From NCBI GenBank assembly GCA_914767715.1, contig OU612073.1, positions 9,612,001 to 9,676,000 of the forward strand: a stretch of DNA of 64,000 nt. The letters run 5' to 3'. Position 1 is the first letter of the stretch. Every line of letters begins with the position of its first letter. The notes beneath the pieces are model-generated. The model was not told the origin of the DNA. It searched no databases and worked only from the letters and a program-made list of their open reading frames with translations. The translations under genes and the position numbers were made by a program. Below, piece by piece: positions 10,744-22,900 of the stretch. Source of the stretch: Membranipora membranacea. Taxonomy: Eukaryota > Bryozoa > Gymnolaemata > Cheilostomatida > Membraniporidae.

Positions 10744-13650
10744 TTAAGTTTTCAGTTTGATGAGATTATGCATTATATCAAAACTGTTTCCATCTGGTTG
10801 GACGCTCATCAGCTCCCCGTCCTCTCTCTGTAAAAGTAGGAATCCATGGCTATCAAGCCCTATGATCAAAGCTTGTGTCACATCATCTTTAGGGACGTCT
10901 ACCCGAACACCTGTATGCATCCAGTGTTTATAATACTCGTTCAAGTACTCTGTTTTATCACTGTTGATCAAGTCTACAACAGAAAGAAATATCCTTAAAA
11001 CTATGTGCAACACGCTTGAACTATTTTATAGAAAAAACATAGTATAGCACCAAACACCTTATTGCACTGCGCTGCTTTCCGATTCGTGTTTATTTCTGGT
11101 GATATGATATACCACTTTCGTGTTGGAAGGCTAGCACCCTCAGCTACCTCGTACTAGACCACCTTATGAGCAGTTACTCGTCAGTCTTTGTTACATAATC
11201 CCTTTTGCAACTTCTACATTGTGTTTGCACTTTGAGTCAGAATACAAACACGACATAGAAGCGTTTGAGTTGCAGAAGCCACTCCAGCATATCTATCTCA
11301 AATAGCAGGAGTAAAAAAAAAGCCTATTCTCCCACTAAGAGTTTTTGGGGAATATAACTCAAAATAAGGTAGATTATTCATAATAATGCAATTTTAGCAT
11401 AATGGCAAAACTCAAGACTTACAGGCTTGCTTCAAACTAACAGTACTGCCAATACACTGTACACTGTCATGATCTAATTGACTAAATCAGTTACAGGAAT
11501 AAAAAATTGGAAAATATGTTGATTGATTTCAGTTCATCACATATTTTGACTGGTTCAAAGCAAACAATATATTGTTTAAAATACAGACCAGTCAATATCT
11601 CCATTTCTGAGCATATTCTCGCCGCCATCCATTCCACGGACACCCTCTGTATATTCGTCTGCTCTGACTCATTGTAGCCGTCAATAATATCGTTAACATT
11701 AACAGTAGGCTTCTGGTTTGCCACATTAACTCCGATACCTACAATAGAGGATAGGTTTCTCAACTGTTAAGGCTGGTCGAGAATTGCAGCAAAGTCGCAC
11801 GATTTCAGGAGTGGTGCGACCACTGCAATTGTAGACCACAAAATCGCAGGAGTCGTCCTGTCGCAGAAGTTCAGATGGTAGCCTGAGATTTTATTGTGGA
11901 CCATGGTCGTGCGATTTCATTGGTTCTGCAACAGCTTGACCTTTTTACTTTCTAGCCCACAATGCATTGTCTCTTGTAAATATGTCAATACAGGAGCGAG
12001 CCATTTATCAGTAATGAAGTAGTTAGTAGTGTGAACACCAAAGTTCCTCACATTCTTCACTCACTCCAGCCTTCTCTGGGAGCAAGAAAGCAGCATGCCT
12101 TCATACATAGTTCACCGTGATTTGATGGATATAATAAAATAATACAGAATCTTATATGACAAGAGTGAGTGAGTGAGACTGAGTGAGTGGCCAGCTAAGA
12201 AATTTTGGTCAATGTTTTGACAATATCTTACAACTTGTGCAATTGTGAACTATGGCTGCAACCTACTGCAACTCTACAATATTGCAGCGGTCTGCAGTTG
12301 TGAACCATTGATTTTTAAAACCCTTCAACAACACTGCAACAACACTGCAACTCACTGCAACCGTCTTACCACCAACTCTGCAATTCTAGACCAGCCTTTA
12401 TGCAACCTTTTACAACTTTTGTTTCAATTCTCAGGTACATATTACATAGCGGAAGTTGGTTAATCCTTGGCATCAATCCAATGGAGGTTTTTTTCTTTCT
12501 CACTTGTAAATTCACAGGTTCTATTATGTAATAGAAACCCCGGGTAATTCCTGTCCTTGATCCAAGGGAAGTTTTTTTATTTCTCACTTAAATGACTTAC
12601 TTGTTAATTTGCGGGTTCTATTACATAATAGAAACTATACTCTTGGCTTTGATGTAATGGAAGTTTTTTCTTTCTCACTTAAACAGTTGACTTGTTAATT
12701 ACAAAATGTGAGGAATCAGAAATCCCCCACATTCTAATGCTGTCATCATATTTCTCAATGACAGACAAAATAGTAGATTGAGTCCCCTATCTGACAGCCC
12801 CCCCCCCCCCAGCCAGGGTAGATCCAAATGGTGCACCACTTGATGTCTTATCACATTAACTTTACCCTGAACACACCTGCTGGCTTTGTTGGAAGAACTC
12901 CCGGACCTTGTAAGAAGAGCTTGCAGCAAGATCTATTTTGCAAATTACACCCAGAACCAGTGACCTCCACATGCAAAAGTTGGAGACCTTCGGGCAAGTT
13001 CACAAGCACACTGATCCCATGATATACTATTGCATGTATATGTCTGATCAATAGAGAGTGAATTACTTCAATCAGAAGAAATCTGGTGTGACAACCAAGT
13101 TCAATTTTACTAATACTAAGGGGGTGGGTTCTCGCACTAAATTGACTCTAACGCTCAGAGATACACCAGAGACTATGGATATATTATTTATAGTGGAAAT
13201 GTATCTAGGGGAGGTGGTAGAAAATACTAATCATCCCCAAGGCCTCAAATATAAACACAGTTCAATATACCATTTGATTAATTTGGCAACAAGCCACCCC
13301 AAGATTTTCCACTATTGGATTGACGATATCATCAGGTTAAGACTTGTATAACGGTAGTCGGTAACAATCCAAGCAATACTCAAAATATTCCATAGCCAGA
13401 AAATATTCCATGCACAACCATTAATCGCAATGAATTTTAATGGGTTACAAAACAAAACTGATCCTAACCAACTTTGCCCGGTATGGTGGTTACTTCCAAA
13501 CGACTGGCCATGCTTATGTGATAACGGGCTAGTGAACTTCCAGCTTAAGGTTGGGAAACTGGCACCAAAGATTTTATCGTACAGGCACTGAAATTTTACT
13601 AGTTTGCTAAGCAACACTTTAGCTGCAGTGTTCTAGACCTGAAATTCGAA

Positions 13651-13689
<39 letters not shown>

Positions 13690-16600
13690 CATTATTATTC
13701 TAATGGATAATGTTGGTCCCCTCAGATTCATAATAGATATAAAAATTCACTTCTTTTAGACTTTATCCGAAGAACCAAATTAACTTAGAACTCCTTGCTT
13801 AGAACATAGAAACCAAATTATCTGTATAGGTTTTATTGTCATTATAGCAATTGAAGATAGTCGACTATATTGTTAGGAAAGGTAATGAAACCTTCCCTGA
13901 GTACCACCAGACATTATTTTTAGGTCTGGTGTTTTCAGGCATTCTGATCTCGGATTTACTGGGATCAGTACTGAGGGGCAACAACTCCATCCCGATATAT
14001 CCGGCATCAGGTCTGAAAGGGTTAAGTAAATGATTGTAAAGAGCATAGTCAGCTATGACAGTAAAGGGGAGGAACCTAATTAAAGTTGTGGCAATATTCT
14101 GGCTGCTTTTGGTTTTCTCCCAAAGAATATGGGTTAACTTGAGAATCAAATAATGGTATTGGCTCATCAAAACTGAAACTGCCCAATGGTATTTTATTTG
14201 GTTCCTAAGATGGATTGGAATGCTGTTGCTAATTTCCTCATGAGGTTTTCTTTAAAATACACTAAATATTGTTTGTTTGAGTGTTGGAGCTGTTTGATGG
14301 CAGTTGTGGTGGCAGCGGTTCCAAATTCCCACTGCTATGCTCGTGATGGATAGTGGGTAGCCTCCTAAATTTTAGGGTTTTACTAAATTTTGCAACCAAG
14401 ATATGTCTTTTAAGGCAGTAGTGCTGTCCACAATCACATGGTTGATTAATAGGCGACACCACAAACCAAACATCTGTGGTACTCAAGCGAACCTCACCAT
14501 CTTAAAATAGACTAAGATGAACTTTACAAGTTTGTTGCAAAGTTGACTCCTGCTGCCTCAGCCTTGAAAATAAGTTAAAAATGTCATTTCATGCGCTGTC
14601 AATGCTTTGAACTCTGCCTGCCTACCATTTGTCATGTAAATTTTCAAATGTCAACACATCCAACGTGGTACACAGCAGCCCCAAGGGAAAGGCATCCTAT
14701 GTCATAGCATATTGTGAAAAGATGCAACACGCTGGTTGTTGACTTCTTCAATTTGATTGATGTGCAACTTTCGTGATCACATTGGCCTTGAGATCAACAA
14801 CTCTATTCACTCGATAAACATGAAAAACATAAAATTTTCACATGATAAGTGATTCACCAAACTCCCCCTTATTTTTTCTACTTGAATTAGAATCAAATTG
14901 CATGTCATCAATTATTTCAAGCACATGTGCATTATTGCTAGCTTCTTATGAGAGAGCGTTTAGTGGTATTTGATTATCTACAATCTACTCAACATGACGA
15001 ACAATTACTAAAAATAATGTCTCCAGTGATATTTGTAAATCATGTTTTAATCTGACCGATCTCCAGTTGTTGTTCTTTTGGTGTTTAATTTATGCAAACA
15101 TGTCCTCAAATCAAAGCACCAAAGATTTATATTTCTATCAACAGTGAGCGATTTGGGAATGAGACCCCTAGCAGGCCTCATTCATCTCAGTAAGAGGAAC
15201 ACAAAATCATTGGTCTTAGCAAGAAAAAAAATTGAAGTGAATTTGGACTGCTTTTAGTGACGTCCCCTTAGAATTAAAGGTTGCATTTTATCCCATATAG
15301 TAACAAGTGTCCATGCACTAGCTTAGTGGAAGTTTGATCAAGTTTTCCTGTGTTTTGGGTTGCTCTCTCTTTCCAAGGTTTATACGTAGGATAGGATTGA
15401 CCTGAATACAGGAAAATCAGATCAAATTCAGTCCAACACTGTTCTAGCTTGTAATAGATAAGAGAATTTATGAAAACGCTTCGATAGTATCTTTAGAGAA
15501 TCTATGACATTCAACATGATTCTACACTCTGATTCCAAAGCATTAGATCAAGTTTGATCCATTTTGCCAGCGCTGAAGTTGTCCCCCCCACCACAGACTT
15601 GTTGTGCCAGTAGACGGGGCAACTCCGACGCTGGCAAAATAGATCAAACTTTATCTATTGGGTCTTCGTCAGACCAGTGTTTAGAGTACTCAGCTTACCG
15701 ACTGTGGCATGAAGGCAATTCTGTAGAATAGTAGATTTGACTATGACTCCTCCAATTTTAACTTTACCATAGTAGAGATCATTTGGCCATTTGACCGATA
15801 TTCTGTAAGGACTGTCTGCTGTTTTCTAAATAATTTCGAATTATCATAATTAAAATCAAATGAAGAGTTTCAACTGAGAGAAAAAAGATAAGTAACTTTC
15901 ACAGCGTGTTCCAAAATAAGTAAGGCAAAGATTTGTGAACATTTTCATTGGTCAAAATTTGAGTAAATTTATAAATCCAGGTAAGGAGGAACTAGCACTC
16001 CCAACTAGAACCACATTTGACCAGAATCCGCTTCAGACCAGACTACATGATATCAGTGAGGCGTGCCTGATCTGGGGTTGTTATCTTCATGAACTGCTAG
16101 ATTCAATAATCTCAAACTCAATTTATCAAGGATTCGTGAGTGGATATCGTGCCCTCTTATTGCCTAGTGAATCATATTTCAGCGGAAATAAATGTGAGTG
16201 GGCATTGTTTTCTTGACAGCGTGCGGATGTCAACCTTCTTTTAGTTGCTCAATCAAACGATAAAACCACTGCAAGGGGGTAAGCAGGTTAAAATCTATTA
16301 GTGTTACTGATTCATCTGCCCTTTATTAGCTTTAATCAATCTATAAAACTGCGTCATCCTCATCACCGTGTAGAACTGACCAATTGAAGCATAATCATAA
16401 TAAAATCATTGATATGAATTTATGGATTAGTGGTAAAATACACACAGTATGACTATTTGTGGAGAAATTACATCAGTATATAACTTTGTGTCAGTAATTG
16501 GATCTAGCTTAAATTCTGATAGAATTGACTTACTGCCCAGTAATTACCTTTAAAAAACTCAGGCAAGCTACTTGACAAATGGTTTACAATGGGTCGGCTG

Positions 16601-16915
16601 TAGCGTTACTGAATATTTTGACCAATCAAAGATGTGATATTGTTTCCAGCAATCATACATAATTTGCCGTATTTGGGGTCATATATGGTCTCCTAATCCA
16701 TGAATATATATATCAGTGAAAGAAATACATGAATAAAGTGTATGTTAGACTCACTTTGCAAGGTAAGAGCTGTGAGATAGCCCTTGCTGCAGCTACAGCA
16801 GGTAGAGTTTGTATGAGTGCTGGAGCTTGTCCTAGGGCCGAGCTCATCTCTATTCTTATATACATGGACATAGACAGAGAACCAAGAGGACTTAGCCAAG
16901 CATTATCTCCCCGAC
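10744..16915 (-). CDS. HLCS: HLCS proximal 3' cassette: catalytic core and C-terminal domain
   Basis: Four exons, 16915-16755, 15825-15699, 11738-11589 and 10973-10744, complete the biotin-protein ligase. The first gives GRGDNAWLSPLG and the ALGQAPALIQTLPAVAAAR helix, the counterpart of human LGQRIPFVQHLMSVAV. The second gives ISVKWPNDLYYG with the KIGGVIV core; the lysine of KWPND is catalytic in BirA/HLCS. The third gives GIGVNVANQKPTVNVNDII. The fourth gives YLNEYYKHWMHTG and the SH3-like C-terminal domain ending VQPDGNSFDIMHNLIKLKT. Phases 1, 0, 1, 1 agree throughout. A possible weak point is the donor after 11589 (GTCTGT), chosen because the join then reads EILTDLINSD, matching the human spacing. 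Confidence 0.92.
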
Positions 16916-19900
16916 CTAAAAACCACAAGTATATAAAGGTAACACCAGCAGACAAACAAGCCTAAGCCCCCCAGACTCTTACCCCCGGGCAAACGTTCAT
17001 ACTCTTCTTATTACTTTATCCACCCCCCCCCCCTTTAATGGGACACAACTCTGCTCCCAAGAGATCATTTTAAAGTGAATTTGAACAAATTTTGTTTAAA
17101 CTGCATGAAGACAAGAGCAAATTATTGTAAAACTAGTTCAGTGGGTGAAATACATCGGTTTAATCTCTCTGAAATTGTTTATCTTCCAACAATTCGGTTT
17201 TTTTACACACTGCACCAAGGCAGTGCTGTCAAATCTTATTTTGACATTGACATAAGCTCATAAAAATCTGAAACAATGCCTGTGGCACCAATTGTGCAGA
17301 GGTATAGGTGCCGGTATATGCCTGCATTTGGAGTTTCGAGCTGCCTGCAAAAAGTAATTGGCTGGCAGCTAACCAGTGGCATGGGAACGACCAAAGGGTA
17401 AATAGGATCAAACTTTTAAGGTTGCATGATCATTCATATGTTGTAAACCTGTCACGATCAAGTGTTGTACAATGGAATTTTGTTTTGCTTGTTTATTGCA
17501 GCTGCGCTGTGATTTTCCCTCTATCCGGCGCAAGTCCCTGAGACTCAAATTTGTTGGAATATGTAATTCATCGAGTTACGGTACATGAAACCCATCCTTT
17601 CAAGATATTTTCCATGGAAGTCACCAAATCATAAGTAGTAGGCAACACCTTTACAAAGTGCAGCCTACCCTACCGGATTTGGAGTCTGTGCACTTCTATG
17701 GATTCTAATTGGCGCAATCCATTAGTCCAAACCTTTTCTGTTACGTATTCAACAAAAGTGAATAACATAAAAGAGCTCTGAAATTGATCAGTTAATTAAT
17801 AAAAATCAACAACATTCTTGATAAGAGTAGTGCGAGGAGGCGGATAGACCATATTCAAGAATAGTTACTATTTTTCTACCACAAGAAAAATGAGTTTTTT
17901 AAAGTAAAATTTGATAAATTCTTAAAACTGATTGGAAAATCCAGAAAAGACAGATTGTTATGCTCTTTACGTTAAAATGTACAACGGGAAGATTACTCTT
18001 AAACTTCTCCGCGTCACTCATATATTGTTATGCAATGACTAGAAAGAAGAACATTTTGGAGCATAAGTGATGATACTATTAGTGGCCTAACATACTAACA
18101 GTAGTTGCGACCTCACCATTTTTTTTAATACTTTATTTTTTAATACTTTACTAATATTTTTATTAATACCATAATCTCAGTTAGTTTTTTATATACACAT
18201 CAATACTCTGAGAATCGGCTGACACTGTCAGTTCACAGTGTTCACCTCGGTGACGTTGTGCAAACCTTTGAAGTGACAACCGCTCAGTGCATTTTGACCA
18301 TTACGATCAAAACACACTTCCACCTATAACACTCCTGACGCAAGCGGTTTATTTAAAGTCAGTTCATGACATTCCAGTTGATTTGCTGACTTTTCCTTCT
18401 ATTGGTGGAATATCACATGTTAGCCTAGATCCATATTCTACAGGTTACAAGTATCCATGGAATAAAGCGCGGTCAATCACCTGGTTATGAATTGTATAAT
18501 TCACAGGTTTCTTTTATTTTCAAAGTATCTTTGTTATGCGTTAGCTTTGTCAAATGTGGAAATAATATTGACTGAAATTTCCATTAGCGAAACAGCTAAA
18601 TTATGTTCTTATCGAGAAGTCTTTTATTTGTTTAGAGTTATGACTTACTAGACTCAGTCGGGTGTTCATCTACAATCCAACTTCCAGTCAAATTAAATTC
18701 TGAACCAAGAGATTTACAGACTTCGCAGTTGAAAAACCCAAGAATAATTTCAATTTTATTGGCCGTTCAAGACTAATATGACAATGCACAAACAATAATA
18801 AATGGTAGAACTAATCAATTTATTATCTTGAAAGTTTTGCACGATTTTGCTGGAGTGTCAGGTGGGTGACAGTGAAATAGCTGCTGAAGCTCGTCTTGCG
18901 CTTGCCTTTTTACTGTCTAGTCATATCGTGGTATCAGGTAATATTAGGCCATGCTCGGGTATTAAGCCAATTCTAAATTGCGATGACACTACCGTTGAGA
19001 CTATAACCCTCATCCTTTAGACCTTGCTCAAATGATTGTCTATGATCTGCGCCCTTCAGTGATACTCATCAGTCTATATGGGTAGAAATCACTACAGATA
19101 ATTTCTGCTTTCATTTCTAACCCTATTGGTATTAAAATCGGACATTGAGAACCTATTTCAGAGTTCTATGGTCTCTTGCTACATCAACAAACTTGAGCCT
19201 TCACCAATCTCTTCGTGGTGTTTTCATGGTATGATTTCTACGTAAGACTATTTCACTAACAATGTTGTTACGTCCAAGACTTACTCGTACTTACCGACAC
19301 CAGCGATTTGCCTGTTGGCTATTGCTACCAGACCACAGTCTGGTGGTGCATTGAACAGAAATGGTTCTATAAGTGCCTGAGTAGTCTTGGTGATTGACTG
19401 GAATAGTAATGTGTTCCCGATGACATTGCTCCGCAAGTTCTCCGAGTATACCTTAAACATAATTGAAGCGCCATAATGTTTGCATATATCAAAAACACAT
19501 CCAGCATCCACAAATTTACGAAATCCTTTTCCATTCTCACAACATTTTCTTTTAAAATTTAACAGATTTTACCAATTTCACAAACTTTCCTTGTAGATGT
19601 TGACAGCTAAGCAGTAGAATTTTTTTCACGATGGCAAGTGACATTGGTAGAAGGACGTGTTGAGCAGATGCCTTGGGTCTCAATTTTCTAATGGTGTCTT
19701 TCCCTAACCTATGTATTTTTCCGGATCTTGTCATGATAACGTGATATTAAACGGCCCCAAGCAAGGTTTTTGATATCTAGACCCCTAAGAAGATGTCGCA
19801 GCTGTCTGAGTCAATCTCTTATTTCAAGGCTAGATAATTATACAAAGGCAAAGTCTCCCACTACCTCGGACAAAACCTAGATTTCAGTAAGAAACATTTC

Positions 19901-22900
19901 GAGGTACACAGATTGGGAGACTTATTTATGTTCCATAACTATACATTAACATTACCTGAGAATCAAATCCAATATTGACAAGGTCTGCCTCCCCCTCAGA
20001 GCTGATATCAAAATCTGCGACACTAGGGATACAGAGAACATCTCCATTCACTTTGGAGGAGTGACAGCGTCTCACTTTCTCAACAAAAGTTTGTCTGTGT
20101 GTCTAAAATAAAGGTGTAGAATTGTAGAATCAATGATATCAGTGTGTATTTACATTATTATGGGACAAACAAGATGAAGCATGTTCCAGATATTTTGCCT
20201 GAATTAAAAACAGAACAATCGGCGTAGGATATTCAGTTAGACTACCCAAAGACCAAAGCATGGTTTATTTAGTTGTGTCAGATTTGCATGGTTTTATTGA
20301 TGGTGGAAAAGTGCCTTCCATAAGAGAATGTAACTCTCATTCTCTGCATTACGATGTCACAGTCTCCCGGAAGTGCTTGTTTCTTGTATTGCACATATAG
20401 GAGACTGTGACATCATAATGCAGAGAATGAGAGTTACCTTCCCTTATGGAAGGCACTTTTCCACCATCAATAATTCATGCCAAGTAGAGCATTGAATTTT
20501 TTTACCATGCAAATCTGACACAACTTTATCATAAGTAACTGCCTGACTAAAACATGCTTTGGTCTTTGGGTAGTCTTTGAGTACCTGCAAGCTCCAGCTA
20601 AGTTGAGATACACTGTCATACCAAGGAGTCATATGGTTTAGTACTACGGTTTGTTTTTCATAAAAGATGACACATTCATTCAGATATCAGAAAATATGAC
20701 TCATTTTTTTATTATTAACATACATGTGTGATATTGATACTGTTAAGCCTGTTACCAAAGCAATTCCATCGGGATGTTGTCATGAATGGTCATGTATGCT
20801 GGAATTATCCATAATTTTGAAACAGGTTGACTTCACCAGCTCATTTCACCTTATGTGAATGATTTAATTCAAAATATAGGCATCAAAACATGGAAATTTT
20901 CTATGGGTGAGAGGGGTTTGATTGCTACTAACGGGGTGTGATACCCCCTCCCCTTTACTAGCAATAAAACCCCTCAGAAGGATCATCATACTATAACTAT
21001 TCTTGTCGCCTTGAAGGTAAATCTTTTTCATTTTAAAATTTCTTTTTCAATCTCATCTTCCCTCTTTCCAATGTGAAATTCAAAATATAACTTTAAAATA
21101 TGAAAGAAAAGATGGTTAAATGTTTGTATTCAGCTGTACGTATCAGAAGGTTTGGCTTATGACTGTTTCAGCCAAATTTTCCACAACTCCTTACGCAAAT
21201 GCTGTATTTATGGTCAAAGATTAGGGATTTTATCGCGAGGTATATCCTGTCACAGTGTTGGACCAGCCAAGATATAATTGTATACAATGGAACTTTACAT
21301 GAGCTTGTGTATTGCAAATAGCATTTAATTTAAAACAGTTGGGATTTTCCTTTACCTCATTCAAATCTAGAAACTATCGATCAAATATCAAATCAGAGAG
21401 CAATAAATTCAGGTTCTATCCAGAATTGCGACAACAATATTATTTTCCAAATTTCAGGTTATATCTAGCATTGTGACACCCTGTCTTATGTTCATTCAAT
21501 GATGAATATGAACGAGATGAATGTCTTCCACAGCAATCTTTCCATGGAATTCAAATAATTCCGAGGGAAGTGTACCAAAATTTTCCAAGAGACATTTGCA
21601 TGAATCTGACTGGAGAAGACGATTATCGGTGGATCAATAGACTAGTTTCTGGTCAAGCTGACCCATGACTTGAAGCCAAAATCAAATTAAAACTGGATAT
21701 CCAAAGTTATCTAGTTCATATCACAGTCACACCTTAGACCAACACAGAGAAAATTGTCAGGCACTATCAATAACACTGTAACACTTGGGTAATAGCGAGG
21801 CCTCAAATTTAAGGTTCCACCTTGGAATTGAAGGTTTCACGCTATGTTTTAACGTTCCGTCGGAGTTCCTACTCATGTTACACTATGCCAGGACAACAAT
21901 ATATATATGTTTTCCCTACTACATTTTCTTTTGACACTATTTGAAAAAATATTTCAATATTGAAATGATATAGACTGCCAATAAGTGTCGGTAAGCCTCG
22001 CCAGGAGAACAAGGAAATGAGAAAAGTCACATCAGACTAACAAACCATCATTCATTTGTCAATATTTTACTTGATAAACTGGTAACATAGGTGATAAACT
22101 ATAGTTTTAAACACAATTTATGAAATTATTATTCATCAATTAGATCATTTTGCAGACCATCGGTGAGTTTCCAAATGTCAAGCATACAAAAGTAGATCAA
22201 GCCAGGCTGTATATCTCAAATGTAAAAAGAGACCAAAGCGTAAATATTATTTCTCTAACCTGGCCTCTTGTACAGTAAATATGGCACGTTGTTATTGTTG
22301 GAATCACCTCCTTCTTTGTAACTGTATCCACCTGAAGCTTTTCTAAGAGTTTAATGATAAGAGTTTGTCTCTGTTGGTCTGTCTCCATTAGGGGTGAGAG
22401 CAGACTTGGCTCGACGCCAGCGCTATCCACGCTCTTCTCACAATGAACTTGTGTAGAAATGCAGAGGCCACCATCTTCACTGAGAGCCTCTGTAAAATTT
22501 ATATATTCAAGTCAGTTAATCTTAATGACATGGGAAACCGGTTTAAAAGCTGCAAAGCTGGCTAGCTGGTAGGGCGGTGGTTGGTGATGAAATCCTATAC
22601 AAGCAACACCGTCAGAGTGTGAACACCGCCTATACTTATCATTTGTGACCCCTTCAAATATTTTCCGATCTGATTGTGGCATCTAAGATTTAACACAGAT
22701 GTTATCAATTAGATTTAAGAAGTTCGTTAATCTCTTCTGTTGCTGTACATTGTGACGAGATTATGTGTCTGAGCAGACAACTCCAAATTGTATACATAAT
22801 TTGGTACAAAGTGCAGCAGGGAGTTTGGGACTAACTGTCTGTATAATGATTGTAAGTTACGCACTCTGTGAGGTAGCTGTTTTGATAAAAGAGAGGATGA

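Larger units (their letters stand above)
9391..18810. repeat. Segmental duplication, unit 2 (9.4 kb)
   Basis: This is the second unit of the head-to-tail duplication. It holds an orphan SCO last exon (defective acceptor) and the proximal set of four HLCS 3' exons, which join the single-copy upstream HLCS exons directly. Relative to unit 1 it has about 320 bp extra at 13064-13384, about 520 bp extra at 13844-14364, and an expanded (ATT)n run at 13651-13699. Differences in introns are mostly scattered substitutions and small indels. Exons differ at only four positions by hand count. Confidence 0.95.

Noticed and set aside
15935-16216. 93-codon + strand open frame in an HLCS intron
   Set aside because: The equivalent region of duplication unit 1 (about 6480-6770) has small indels that break the frame, and no similarity is recognised.
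16729-16965. 78-codon + strand frame, nearly identical in both units (also 7282-7518)
   Set aside because: It is the antisense shadow of the HLCS exon 16915-16755, which explains its conservation.
17308-17541. 77-codon + strand frame in unit 2
   Set aside because: The unit 1 counterpart is disrupted; intronic, with no similarity.
19552-19734. 60-codon - strand frame upstream of HLCS exon 19451-19295
   Set aside because: It lies between two exons that already join in phase. No splice signals and no similarity.
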